35,414 nucleotides of DNA from positions 1 through 35,414 of the forward strand of contig BLLK01000048.1 of assembly GCA_021927905.1 (NCBI GenBank), given 5' to 3'. The notes under the pieces are model-generated. The model was not told the origin of the DNA, made no database searches, and saw only the letters and a program-made list of their open reading frames with translations. The stretch comes from Chaetoceros tenuissimus. Taxonomy: Eukaryota; Bacillariophyta; Thalassiosirophyceae; Chaetocerotales; Chaetocerotaceae. Positions 10,507 to 19,677 of the stretch are shown piece after piece. Both the position numbers and the translations under genes were made by a program. The number at the start of each line of letters is the position of its first letter. Position 1 is the first letter of the stretch.

Positions 10507-11083
10507 TGATCCACCACCACCACATAACCGCCCAGTATTTGTACTCTGCAAAATCATTGAAGCTGTAATGAGCTCCACTCAAGATTCAGAGAAGGGCGGA
10601 GGATCATGAATGCAAAAGAAGGATTATTAATTCACCAAGCAGCTATTGAAATGGGATACTCACAGGGACCGACACCACTACAATTTGATAAATTGGCCCA
10701 TGGAATATTGACTGGAGAAATGAAACACAAAAGGCATCAAGAACCATGGTCATGCGTTTCTACTGGCTAAGGGACGGAGCAATTGACTAAAAACAATTCC
10801 CCAAAAACAATTTCACATCCACTGGAAACAAGGAGAAACGAACTTAGCGAACTATTCCTCCAAGGCAGGACATCCAACTAAGCATCACATTGCAGTGAGA
10901 AAATTATATGTAGCAAACAAAACTACAATTGAACAAAGAATAGGAGCCATTGAAGCACTACGTGCAATCTGCAAGGGTGTGCTGAAGTCCAATCCCAACA
11001 ATATAGGGATAATAAACCAGACAGCAAGAAAGCACATCAACAGCCACTTTTGGCAACACCAACAGTCATACAATAGCTCATAA
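10507..11083 (+). pseudogene. Ty1/copia-type RNase H C-terminal fragment
   Basis: Last part of a retrotransposon polyprotein. Across at least two frameshifts one can read NRPVFVLCKIIEAVMSSTQ, then MNAKEGLLIHQAAIEMGY, then MVMRFYWLRDG and KQFHIHWKQGETNLANY, followed by HPTKHHIAVRKLYVAN. This matches the end of copia-type RNase H domains, where a DNATA-type strand leads to RSKAMDMRFYWIRD and a DYxTKHHP tail (family knowledge). Here the catalytic Asp of the DN motif reads as FDKLA and the tail Asp is Asn (LANY). Frameshifts near 10606 and about 10745 and stops show decay. It belongs to a different element from the gypsy remnant upstream, of which nothing else remains. Confidence 0.65.
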
Positions 11084-11132
11084 ATCTAACAATGTAGTTT
11101 ATCGATCAAGTCTAGACAATTGGCATTCAGCA

Positions 11133-11352
11133 GGGCGTCATATACATTATGAAAATAAGTCTGTCGAAATCAATGAAGTATACGTTCTAACTGAATAGAA
11201 TACGCTTGTTCCAATGGCATTGATTGTTTTTTTGCCTAGGTATTTGCTTTCTAGTGCATTAAACTCTGCAAAGTCTCCCTTATTGATGATTTCAAGCTCT
11301 GTACGTATATTTTGTACTGATAGAGTAAATCGAATAAGAAATTGATTCTGTG
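11133..11352. repeat. Dispersed 220-bp repeat, copy A
   Basis: Similar along its length to 14740-14959 in the same orientation. Shared blocks include CATATACATTATGAAAAT, CCTAGGTATTTGCTTTCT and ACGTATATTTTGTACTG. Both copies span 220 bp between the outermost clear matches and have diverged. The minus strand of this copy keeps a short open frame (ELEIINKGDFAEFNALES) that is partly recognisable in copy B, so it may be an old coding fragment. No terminal repeats were found. Confidence 0.7.
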
Positions 11353-11593
11353 TATTTTGATACTTTAAGTATACGTACACACCATTGTCAACAGTTCACA
11401 AAGTCACAATTTTCAATGACTGTTGAAAAGCTGGGGTAGTTTTGATGGAATAACAAGCCTAAAAAATTTCTCGCCTCAATTTGGCAAATTGTCAGCACCC
11501 TCCTAATATTGCGGCTCCAAGCCTTGCCAAAAGTAAAAATGTCTCCTGTCTATTCCCTTCCTCTTTCTGTCTAAAACAAAAATCCTGACTACA
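11353..11593. promoter_or_regulatory. Upstream region of the esterase-like gene
   Basis: Intergenic stretch directly before the ATG at 11594. It must contain the promoter if the gene is expressed, but no TATA box or initiator could be identified with confidence. Confidence 0.25.
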
Positions 11594-12664
11594 ATGGATC
11601 AAATATTCACCCCTCAAAAATTTGGGTGCAGTGCAAGAATTTTTTTTTTCCAGAATGGATTTGCAATTTCTGCCAAAATGAGAGTTCTAAACCATTTTTG
11701 TGCTTCAATTATGAAAGTTACACAACATACCTCTTTCAAGCAACTTTGTTTTCTTTTTACATTACTTTTCTTTTTATTTGAATTTAGAAGTAAAAATGGA
11801 TGTTTCCACTTGGTGGAAGAAACGACAAAACAATCTAGTGTGGGAAGAGAAAAAGAATCTCGCTCTAGAACAGTTTTTATAAATGAAAAACAGAATCCAA
11901 AAAATCTCCATATAGTAATGATTGGTGACAGCCTTACTAGATACATGTATCTCAGTTTGGTTAACTATTTGGAGAATGGAAGCTGGAACACAACAGTTAC
12001 GAAGCAAAATGAAATTTATAACATTGTTCATGAGAAATCATTTCAAAATTGGACTCATTTTTATTATTTCACGAACAATATTTTCAATAAAAAGGAACTA
12101 TGTGATTGTTTCAAGGATGATAAATTTGAAACTCTCCGAGAGAACCGCTTTTATCAGGATCCTCTACGTAGCAATTATGTATCATACATACAAAAATTTG
12201 GTAAATTAAAGTCAAGAGGAATGATATCATATGAAGAAATAGCTTCCAATGAAAACTCTTACTTAAATGTTCCATATTTAAATTTCACGTGGGAATATAA
12301 TTGGACAGATCTAATTGCAAAATTTGTTTCAAATATAACTCCAAAACCTACTTTTTTTGTTTTTAATGCAGGATTCTGGCCACATGATCTTAATGAAGAG
12401 ACATTAAGAGAAATACGCAATGTTCTATTGCAATATGGACTGGTTGGAATATATAAGGTCACGACAAGGACAAGAGGTAGTAAAGATACAAATTTAGCCG
12501 ATTATGAACGCATAGCATGTCGACTGTTTCCATGCCTTGGTCTTGAATGGACTGGAGAATTGCCTCCTTCGGTTTATTGGGATAAAGTGCATTTCATATC
12601 ATCTGATGTATATCATCGTATGAATGAGCAACTTTTGAATCTTTTAGAAATTTTAGCTTTATAG
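11594..12664 (+). CDS. Membrane-anchored SGNH / PC-esterase-like protein
   Basis: Probable type II membrane hydrolase or acyltransferase of the SGNH (GDSL) superfamily, close in layout to PC-esterase/TBL proteins that acylate or deacylate cell-surface polysaccharides in the Golgi. The 356-residue frame has a hydrophobic anchor at residues about 48-64. The block I motif is IGDSLTRYMYL with the candidate nucleophile S113, the block III-like motif is FNAGFWPHD (N258), and the C-terminal D-x-x-H is WDKVHF (D330, H333). Six N-x-S/T sequons (N128, N132, N152, N230, N236, N247) fit a luminal domain. Two in-frame ATGs (residues 29 and 40) precede the anchor, so the true start may be 11678 rather than 11594. 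It is a single exon with no disruption. The substrate is unknown; the catalytic roles are inferred from motif positions. Confidence 0.8.
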   Translation: MDQIFTPQKFGCSARIFFFQNGFAISAKMRVLNHFCASIMKVTQHTSFKQLCFLFTLLFFLFEFRSKNGCFHLVEETTKQSSVGREKESRSRTVFINEKQNPKNLHIVMIGDSLTRYMYLSLVNYLENGSWNTTVTKQNEIYNIVHEKSFQNWTHFYYFTNNIFNKKELCDCFKDDKFETLRENRFYQDPLRSNYVSYIQKFGKLKSRGMISYEEIASNENSYLNVPYLNFTWEYNWTDLIAKFVSNITPKPTFFVFNAGFWPHDLNEETLREIRNVLLQYGLVGIYKVTTRTRGSKDTNLADYERIACRLFPCLGLEWTGELPPSVYWDKVHFISSDVYHRMNEQLLNLLEILAL

Positions 12665-13397
12665 TTAACGGTGGATGAGAAAAAAATAGCACTAATAAAT
12701 AAATAGTTGATCAAGTAAAATTTTCACTTCATATTTGATTGCAAAAATTTTTCAGATCTGATAGAGGGGTGCAATTGACAATTCAATGTATTGATAAGTT
12801 TCATGGTCAAGATTTCGAAAATTTTGAATTTGAGTCTTCAGATGCCAAATCAGTTCTCTGTTCAATTTCGCGTCTTATTCAAAATGTTCTTGTGGAGAAC
12901 TAATCAAACATTGTTCAAATTTTCAAGGATTCATCGCCTGGGAAAAAGACTTTCATCATATGTTTCTCAATAATTTATACTGGCAATCTGAAACCTTCTT
13001 TTCTGGAGCAAGCAATAGACTGCGAGTCCTTCATTTTGGATATTGTTTGTGCCAGCCTTATAGTAGGACAGATGCTAGCAGAGCTACAATTGCTTAGACT
13101 ATAGTTTTTTCTATCAATTAGCTTGACTGATCAAACATGAAGATTGATGGAAAAGTGTGTAATGGTTGAAATGGATGAGGGTAAGTTTTGAAAACAAAGT
13201 ATAATAAGGGTCAGGTGAAGACAAGAGCTTGGCAAACGACACTGACAAACATGAACTGAATCATGTGAATAAATGTATTAAAACAGAGAGATAACTCAAA
13301 ACATAAGCCACACTGACTTTGAATCTGATAAACTGAAATGAATTCAAGTTTAACTAAAAGGTTAAAATTACTCAAAAGCTTGCAATTGCTATTCCAA
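12665..13397. other. Intergenic, nothing recognised
   Basis: AT-rich sequence after the esterase-like gene. Short open frames here lack domain-like features, and no repeat or RNA gene was recognised. Confidence 0.4.
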
Positions 13398-14000
13398 TCA
13401 TACTTTGTGCTTGTGGAGGGAGCAAACCTCTCTATCTGTAATTGTGTTTCCTGCTAAGTCAAACAAAATGGAGCAAACACAGTACGCAGTGATGTTGCTC
13501 AGCACTTGATCCTTGCCATTCAATTGCATTACATTCCATCTTCCATGTTTGTCTTTCTCCATGGAGTGTTTCCAACCAGATGTAAACAATGGAGTAAAGC
13601 ACAATTGACCTCCTTTATGGTGGATAAAGTCTTTGATGGTTGGTATCCCCAGTGGAAAGGCCTGGTAGAGCTTGGAGCTTGGGTCAATTTTCTTGCATGT
13701 ATCATGGAATGGTATGGTACTAGAGCATGTGGCATCGACCTCTGTGATTCATTCTGAAACAACAAATGACATTTCTATTATGGAGTCTGATTTTGAATAG
13801 GTCTGATTTGCTTGGAGCCTCAGACAAACCCATGAAGGTACCAAGTTCCCCTTTTTGCCATGGTTGGGGCTTTGTGATGTGTGTTTGGATATCAGTTAAA
13901 TTTGATTTGATGAAAGATGCATATTTCTTTGCACTACAATGGGAGCAGATGCCATGAACATTCCTAAATTTGGTTTTGAAGCTGGCTTGTTGTTTTTTAA
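13398..14000 (-). pseudogene. Unrecognised coding remnant in two frames
   Basis: The minus strand holds two adjacent protein-like stretches in different frames. The upstream one (about 14000-13750) reads FRNVHGICSHCSAKKYASF, then GELGTFMGLSEAPSKSDLF and RNVICCFRMNHRG; it has a C-x2-C pair. The downstream one (about 13753-13398) reads VDATCSSTIPFHDTCKKI, FPLGIPTIKDFIHHKGG, LCFTPLFTSGWKHSME and KDKHGRWNVMQLNGKD, ending at a stop at 13398. The composition looks like real protein rather than random reading, but I do not recognise the family. The frame change near 13752 could be a frameshift or a short intron, since TTTGTTGTTTCAG precedes it. Confidence 0.35.
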
Positions 14001-14159
14001 ATTATTTTTGTTGTGGAAGCTTTCTTGTAAATGGCTGGATGGAACTGAGTCAGTATGCACCACCTTGTTCCTGACTCCAATGCAGACCTAACATCTCTCC
14101 CCAGTTCCAGGTACCATGGAGTTGGGTTTGAGTTAAATCTTCTGGGGAATGAGCCACAG

Positions 14160-14687
14160 TCAACAGATGTTGTTGTCTTCATCACTTATATCTTCACCTC
14201 CAATGGAGCTAAGTAAATCATCATCAATAGTAGAATCAAGTGTCTTGTTCACAGTTTCCTGTCTTTTCTTTCTTAGTCTTGGTGGGGAAGAAGATGTTGG
14301 AGAAGCAAAGGCTGTTACAAACTGATTCAGTTGGTTGCTGAGTTGTGAGATAAGAGACTGAGTGTTGGTGAAACCAGTATCCAATTTAGAATCCATGGAG
14401 GACACGTCATTCTGGATGAGTGCAATCTTATTGTTGATGGTTGTGTTTGCTGCTTCAAAATTGGATTTCATTGTATTCATTTGGAGGTCAAAGTTGGTTT
14501 GCATGTTACGGAGTTCTTCTTTGTGTTCTGCATCATGTTTATTGAGTGCATCGTGAAACTTCTTTTCTACTTTTTCTATATCTGATTTAGAAGTGATAGA
14601 AGAGATGGCTGTTTTCTCAGTTTTGCCAGAGCTTACTTTGGATGGGAGGTTTTCTTTATTTTTTGCTTTTGCATTTTGGGTTGATCT
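14160..14687 (-). CDS. Coiled-coil, Ser/Lys-rich segment, probably an exon or gene fragment
   Basis: About 175 open codons with no in-frame ATG near the 5' side and a TAG just upstream, so it is not a complete simple gene. It could be an exon (a CAG acceptor lies at the 5' edge) or a fragment. It contains heptad-like stretches (KKFHDALNKHDAEHKEEL; NNKIALIQNDVSSMDSKL; SLISQLSNQLNQFVTAF), then SSPPRLRKKRQ and an acidic tail (DDDLLSSIGGEDISDED). Such a coiled coil plus basic-acidic tail is common in gag-like or structural proteins. It lies on the same strand as 15178-16195, separated by the 220-bp dispersed repeat, and the two may be parts of one disrupted gene. Confidence 0.4.
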   Translation of the reverse strand, partial: RSTQNAKAKNKENLPSKVSSGKTEKTAISSITSKSDIEKVEKKFHDALNKHDAEHKEELRNMQTNFDLQMNTMKSNFEAANTTINNKIALIQNDVSSMDSKLDTGFTNTQSLISQLSNQLNQFVTAFASPTSSSPPRLRKKRQETVNKTLDSTIDDDLLSSIGGEDISDEDNNIC

Positions 14688-14739
14688 CAACTGCTACTAC
14701 CTGTTATAATTAAGGCATTTCACATTATTCCCTTCATTT

Positions 14740-14959
14740 GGGTGTCATATACATTATGAAAATCAACTTGACAAAATCGATGAAGTATACCTAGTTGCTA
14801 AATAGAATATGCTTGTTCTAATGATGTTGATTGTTCTTTTCCTAGGTATTTGCTTTCTGGTGCATTTGACTCTGCATAGTCCCTCTTGTCGATCATTTCA
14901 AGCTCTATACGTATATTTTGTACTGGTAGAGTATATCAAATAAGAAATTTGATTCTGTG
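14740..14959. repeat. Dispersed 220-bp repeat, copy B
   Basis: Same-orientation partner of 11133-11352. It lies between the coiled-coil segment and the split-frame gene on the minus strand, where an insertion would have separated two parts of one gene. Confidence 0.7.
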
Positions 14960-15177
14960 AAATCAAGTCTACGTACTGCTTTCACATAAAATTGGGATTT
15001 TCAAACAGAATGTGGTGACTTTGCAGCTTAAGTTACTGGAAAATGGTCCATTGAGATAAACTAATAAGTACCTCAATAAATGCACATTTTAATTTAGTTA
15101 TTATTACATGTATAGAGTGTAAGGATTGGTCCATAGTTTAAAAACTTCTTTTTTAGAATTCTGACAAAAAAGTTGAT

Positions 15178-16195
15178 TTACCCAGCAAACCAGCTCTTAA
15201 GTTTGCCTCTGTAAAAGGAGATATATTTGATGACCTCATCTGCCTGCAAGTTGTGATTGAGGAATCTTCCAATATTTTCGTCGAGTAGGGTTCTCATATT
15301 AATAATTGTCTCACTCTCATTGGAGTCCAAGAAATCAAAATATTCTTCCAATTCTTTTATAAAATTGATAATTGATGGGTGAACATGGTCACATATGACT
15401 ACTGCAGTTTGATAGTGCTGAGTGTTTTGATCTGTACAACAGATCATCTTTACTTGAGGAGTCTCTGAAGGTGTTGCTACAAACTTTGCATTTCTTAATC
15501 CAAGTGAAGGTCTATCCAAGTTCACTAAGTTTTTGAATTGCAGTGAATGCTTCCTTTACATATTCCTTTTGCAAATTGACACCCCAGACTTCAGAAACAA
15601 ACATTTCTTTTGTACTAATATCAAAAACTGTCTCCTTTTTCCTAACTAATTCAAATTCTGGCTCAACCATAGTGCCATCTTCCTGAAATGCATACTCGAT
15701 AGCCTTCTCAACCTCATTACGGTTTGACATTGTTGCAATGGGTCCAATGAAACTTCCAATAAATGACCTTGGTTTATTTGCCACAAATATCGTTGCAAAA
15801 ATTTTGATACCAGCCTTGTCTAATGCACCTTTGATCTGATTATTAGCCAACATGCTAGACAATTTCCATGAACTTCTAATTTGAAGTTGCACCTCAAAAA
15901 ATTCTACTCTCTTCTTCTTGATTTCACAATTCTGCTGAACTACTTTACAGTTGTACCAATAGTGCTGCCACCCATCCAAATCCTGGATGTTTGCGGCCAC
16001 CTCTACAATCTCCTTCACTGGCATGATGTTCACCTCTGAATGAGCGTTCAAGAGGATTGCACAAGCCTTTCTCATTCCTTCCATCTCACCTGGGTAGATG
16101 GATGTAGGAAAAATGAACTTGTAGTCTGATTTCAGCAATTCCACCTTCACCCCTTCATCAACAGTGGTTTCATTTGCCTTTGCAGAGCCAGACAT
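15178..16195 (-). CDS. Unrecognised protein split over two frames (+1 shift)
   Basis: An ATG at 16195 (MSGSAKANETTVDEG) opens 227 codons ending at TAG 15512-15514. A second frame, +1 relative to the first, is open from just upstream of this stop to TAA at 15178. The two together give about 340 residues of continuous, plausible protein. The overlap in which the frame must change is about 45 nt and contains CTT AGT G (minus strand, 15523-15529), resembling the Ty1 +1 shift heptamer CUU-AGG-C. The sequence includes VEFFEVQLQIRSSWKL, KPRSFIGSFIGPIATMS and IINFIKELEEYFDFLD. Its layout loosely resembles the LINE ORF1 here (an aromatic-rich strand followed by helix), but I do not recognise a family. 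A one-base indel in a pseudogene is the simpler explanation. Confidence 0.5.
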
Positions 16196-16514
16196 GGGTA
16201 TTCAGTGATTCCTCAGTGAGTTTGTAGTGGTGTGTATTTCAATTTAATAAACAAAAAACCTAGTTTCCGTTGGTCATGTACGTGTTATTTTACTAACAAA
16301 CTGTTGTGTAGTGCGCCACACGTTGCGAATTCTTCTCGCGCAAAAATTATATGGATCAAGTGCAGCTGGAGTAGCAGCAAGAATTTTGTGGTAGTGTGCA
16401 TAGATTTGCCAAAAGTGAAGTATCCTTTCTGACCAATTCCACAATAGACACACTCCCAACCAAATTTATACTAATGCCACTCAACTTTACTGGTAGCATT
16501 TTCATCAGAAGGAT
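16196..16514. other. Intergenic, 5' flank of the split-frame gene
   Basis: AT-rich sequence before the minus-strand ATG at 16195. No recognisable promoter element or gene. Confidence 0.35.
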
Positions 16515-16733
16515 TGATTAAACACAAGGAGCAGGAGCTTGAGCAGCAGGAAGATCATGAAGCTTGGAATCAGAGCCAGAAGTTTTTTTAAGCTTGTCAC
16601 TATCAGCAGAAGAGCTGGACTTATCACAATTGTAAATTCCTCCTCCTTCAGATTGACTGTTTTTGAATTGGTGTGTACCCTCAATGCAAGATATAATAGA
16701 CAGTATTGAGTAAAGTGAGTCGAGGATAAAACC
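16515..16733 (-). pseudogene. Short coding-like fragment, unrecognised
   Basis: About 70 codons open on the minus strand between an upstream TGA and a TAA near 16518. They read FILDSLYSILSIISCIEG, then THQFKNSQSEGGGIYNCD, then a Ser/Lys-rich tail ending AAQAPAPCV. There is no in-frame ATG at the start. It could be an exon end or a retroelement scrap. Composition is the only support. Confidence 0.25.
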
Positions 16734-17277
16734 TCAACATCCAGAGGCTCTCAGTAGAGAGCTACAATGATTTCACTAGCTACCTTATCCATACCATCAT
16801 GGTCACAGACGCTAAGCCATAACATCTCCTAACAAAGCTAAATTCCCCCAAAACTTGGCTAAAATATCTCTTTTTGACAATAATTAGTCCATTTATCCAT
16901 CTTAAGTAACAATGTCGTTCAATTGTTTATATCTTTGATTTTCAATTGCTCAACAATTCTTTTCATTTATTATCTGTTTTTGATAGACCACGCATTGTAT
17001 CTTTTTTGGTGGAGAAAGAAGTTCGTTGACAGAGCTCCGTGGCATTTTTAAATCCATTCCCATTTCCAGTTCACCATCTAGATCCATATATGCGTTTGAC
17101 ATGGATGATGACGTCGAAAAGATCACAAAAGATTCTAGAAAATTAGTACGTACACAAAGTACATTTCTGTTGGTAGTGCAAATAATCACGGAATAAATTA
17201 AGGAGGATGCTTTAATAAGCTGCAAAAAAACAGATATTCAATGGAATTACTGTTGTTTCTCTAGTTGTGGAACTATA
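16734..17277. other. Intergenic, nothing recognised
   Basis: AT-rich stretch upstream of the sugar transferase gene. The minus strand between 16950 and 17110 has a short open frame starting MSNAYMDLDGELEMGMDL without recognisable features; I do not call it. Confidence 0.35.
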
Positions 17278-17297
17278 ATTTGACTCGCGAGTCAAAT
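17278..17297. promoter_or_regulatory. Perfect 20-bp palindrome 17 bp before the sugar transferase ATG
   Basis: ATTTGACTCGCGAGTCAAAT is identical to its reverse complement. It contains two divergent TGACTC half-sites, like those bound by bZIP factors of the GCN4/AP-1 type, around a central CGCG. Its position between intergenic DNA and the ATG at 17315 suggests a transcription-factor dimer site or a 5' UTR hairpin. The role is inferred. Confidence 0.5.
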
Positions 17298-17314
17298 CAC
17301 AGAATATCTTCAAT

Positions 17315-18448
17315 ATGTTTCGCTCCTGTATTTTCAGTGTTTGTGTGTCTTTCCTTTTAATCTTGTGCTGCAATAATTTCTTTGCAATAACAAGAAATTA
17401 TTTTTTCATTCAGGATTTGAATGTCCTGTCAAATATTACCTCATCAAATGAAATGATTTTTTTCGAAAATATGTCAACAGATATTTTAACAGAATTGAAT
17501 GAATTATCAGGTGGAAGCTCTGTATCTTCTTTAGGCTGTCCTGCACCACTTGTTCCAATGAAAAATATTATTCGACGAAACAATTCAACTTTCAATTCCA
17601 ATATACCAAGAATATTTCATATTTCATTCAAAAGTCGATGCTTACCCCAAGACATTTTTCGAACAGTAGAAAGATGGACAGATGTTTTACCAAACTATTC
17701 TATTTTTTTCCATGATGACGAGGCAGTCGAAAGACTTATCCAACAGCACTGGAAAGAGTTTCCTTTACTTCATGATGCAGTCAAATGCATCTTATTTAAA
17801 GGTGCAATGAAGATAGATTTATGGCGGACTTTAATACTTTACAAATACGGTGGAGTTTATAGTGATATCGATATGTGGCCGTCAGAAATATTTACAGAAA
17901 AAACAATAAGAAATGATCTGAGTGCGTTTTTCTTTGTTGACGGTTGGAACCGACCATCACAGTGGTTTATGGCTACAGAACCATCACATCCAATAATGTA
18001 TCTTTCGGTTAAGCAAATTATTCATAATTTGCTACAAATGAAATCGCTTCGGAAACCCAGAGTAGTATTTGTGACAGGACCAGAAGCAGTAAAAACTGCT
18101 TATTTCAATTTTCTAGCACCTAAATGTTGCAATGGTACAATGCAACAGGAAAAAGTTTTAGCAAACAACATTGAAATGGAAGGACCTTTCGGAAAAAAAG
18201 TAATCAAAATAAAAACTGGAAAGAGAGAAAAGCCTTTTATTTACCAAAAATATCAATATGGAGATATGGTGGTCTATAATTCAACTTTAAACATAACTCG
18301 CTTGAAAAGAATCGAACTTGAAAGTGGTGTCATACACTGGGCAACGTTTAATCATAGAACGAGATTCAATTTTCCAAAACAAATGTCATGTCTAAAATAT
18401 ATTGAAAGCTTATCAAACGGCGAAATTGAGCAGTATTCTCAAATTTAA
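17315..18448 (+). CDS. DXD-motif glycosyltransferase (Gly_transf_sug / OCH1-like)
   Basis: Probable Golgi type II glycosyltransferase of 377 residues that transfers a sugar from a nucleotide-sugar donor. The N-terminus is a signal anchor (residues about 5-25, SCIFSVCVSFLLILCC). A family-typical start of the domain, IPRIFHISFKSRCLP, lies at residues 97-111, followed by a W-x-x-x-x-P-x-Y-x-x-x-x-H-D-D stretch (121-135). The signature KIDLWRTLILYKYGGVYSDID ends with the metal-binding DID at D184-D186, and YGGVYSDID is diagnostic. Several N-glycosylation sequons suit a luminal location. The C-terminal part (GVIHWATFNHRTRF) has the His typical of the end of this fold. It is one exon, undamaged, in AT-rich sequence like the esterase-like gene. 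Donor and acceptor cannot be told from sequence. Confidence 0.88.
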   Translation: MFRSCIFSVCVSFLLILCCNNFFAITRNYFFIQDLNVLSNITSSNEMIFFENMSTDILTELNELSGGSSVSSLGCPAPLVPMKNIIRRNNSTFNSNIPRIFHISFKSRCLPQDIFRTVERWTDVLPNYSIFFHDDEAVERLIQQHWKEFPLLHDAVKCILFKGAMKIDLWRTLILYKYGGVYSDIDMWPSEIFTEKTIRNDLSAFFFVDGWNRPSQWFMATEPSHPIMYLSVKQIIHNLLQMKSLRKPRVVFVTGPEAVKTAYFNFLAPKCCNGTMQQEKVLANNIEMEGPFGKKVIKIKTGKREKPFIYQKYQYGDMVVYNSTLNITRLKRIELESGVIHWATFNHRTRFNFPKQMSCLKYIESLSNGEIEQYSQI

Positions 18449-18566
18449 AACATTGACTTTAAAATCATACCTCACATGTAATAGCCATAATGAAAATAAT
18501 TGAAATTAACTAAACATTGAGTAGAAGTGAAATCTACTTGCCTAAACAGAAGAGTATGACTATACT

Positions 18567-18860
18567 ATGACGATGTCCACTGAGAGGCTTAAGCTGATGC
18601 AACCTCCAAGCTTAAAAAAAAGCCAGACTTATTCTGAAGTAGACTGGACAATCCAAGAGAAAGATCAGGATGACAAATGCATCCATAGAGCGATGTTTAA
18701 TGGATTGCTAAAGGGCTATCAAAAGCATTTGCATAGTAACTACAAACAAGACTGGCGTCAGATGGAAGAAGCAACCTTCGTACCTCCAATGCCAGGTGTT
18801 GAGCTTAGTGACAGAGCCAAAAAAAAAAGAATGCAGAAGCTGAAAGAACCAAACAATTGA
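18567..18860 (+). CDS. Small hypothetical protein, 97 residues
   Basis: Open from ATG (MTMSTERLKLMQPPSLKK) to TGA. It is hydrophilic and charged, with no membrane segment or signal peptide. It contains SEVDWTIQEKDQDDKCIH and a basic run AKKKRMQKLK near the end. No family is recognised. It could be a short real gene, an exon, or a remnant of a mobile element, since retroelement sequence begins within 1 kb downstream. Confidence 0.35.
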   Translation: MTMSTERLKLMQPPSLKKSQTYSEVDWTIQEKDQDDKCIHRAMFNGLLKGYQKHLHSNYKQDWRQMEEATFVPPMPGVELSDRAKKKRMQKLKEPNN

Positions 18861-19364
18861 ATTCTTCACCTGACTTCTTTTGGAGAATTCTTCTATGTTT
18901 TTGGTCAGAACTTTACATATTTTACATAACATAATTACTATTTTGATACGAAACAACAATATCTTTTCAAGTATGAATTTAGGTAAACTTTCCTTATTAA
19001 AAACGAATGTATGACTTCTAACTGATACGATAGTTGTGATTAAATATTGGTGTGGTCCTGTATTACGTGCTATCGTAACGCTGTTTTGGTTAGAGCAAAG
19101 GTCTGTCTCCTGACTTAATATGGATAGGCTTCAGCGAGGCGCGTCATCACTTTCACATCAAGTATAGGCTTCGGGTTCTCGATATCTCTGTATCTGCACC
19201 TTTTTGATTGTTCTGGTGCATCTTATAGTCTAGAATCTATCTAGTAATAACAAGTGTGTTTTCACCTATTCATAGCGATATCTTATTAGTTTACAAGTAA
19301 GTACATGAATATTTAGTCAGTGTATCATATCCCATAGCGTTTTGGATTTGCTATGAATAGAGGG
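18861..19364. other. Intergenic with one half of a 39-bp inverted repeat
   Basis: No gene was recognised. Positions 18931-18969 match the reverse complement of 31827-31865 at 37 of 39 bases. The remainder is AT-rich. Confidence 0.4.
18931..18969 (+). repeat. 39-bp dispersed inverted repeat, copy 1
   Basis: Begins ATAATTACTATTTTGATACG and ends ATATCTTTTCA. It matches the reverse complement of 31827-31865 with two mismatches. Flanks are not similar. Confidence 0.7.
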
Positions 19365-19646
19365 TGTTGACACATCCTATTGTTTGATAATTTCAGAAGT
19401 TTGTTGTGTTCAGTATTCTGATAGTCTTCGCTGAGGATATCAGATACAACCCCATGGCATACCGAATGCAGCCTCATCACATGGGTTATCTTCGTAATGA
19501 AGAAGAGAGTATTGAGCTGACTGATCACCAGCTACCTGTTGCAAGATATGTGTAGTTGATGACACATATACCATCACATGATGGAAGCACAGGAAAGATA
19601 AGGCCTCTATGTGCCTGCACAACTACATACAAGTCTATTTCCAACA
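19365..19646 (+). repeat. Candidate 5' LTR of the plus-strand copia element
   Basis: A 282-bp stretch that begins TGTTGACACATCC and ends TATTTCCAACA, with matching inverted ends TGTTG/CAACA, 31 bp before the gag ATG. The position and TG...CA ends suit an LTR. The 3' LTR is missing because the element is truncated, so this cannot be confirmed by comparison, and no clear primer-binding site follows. Confidence 0.3.
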
Positions 19647-19677
19647 CTTTCCTCGCTCTTGCTGTATAGCTCTCATC

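Noticed and set aside
10606-11083. Joining the copia RNase H tail to the gypsy integrase upstream as one novel element
   Set aside because: The pol of the gypsy-like element already shows its own C-terminal extension ending near 10209, and the RNase H tail belongs to copia-type polyproteins; simple juxtaposition of two fragments is more likely.
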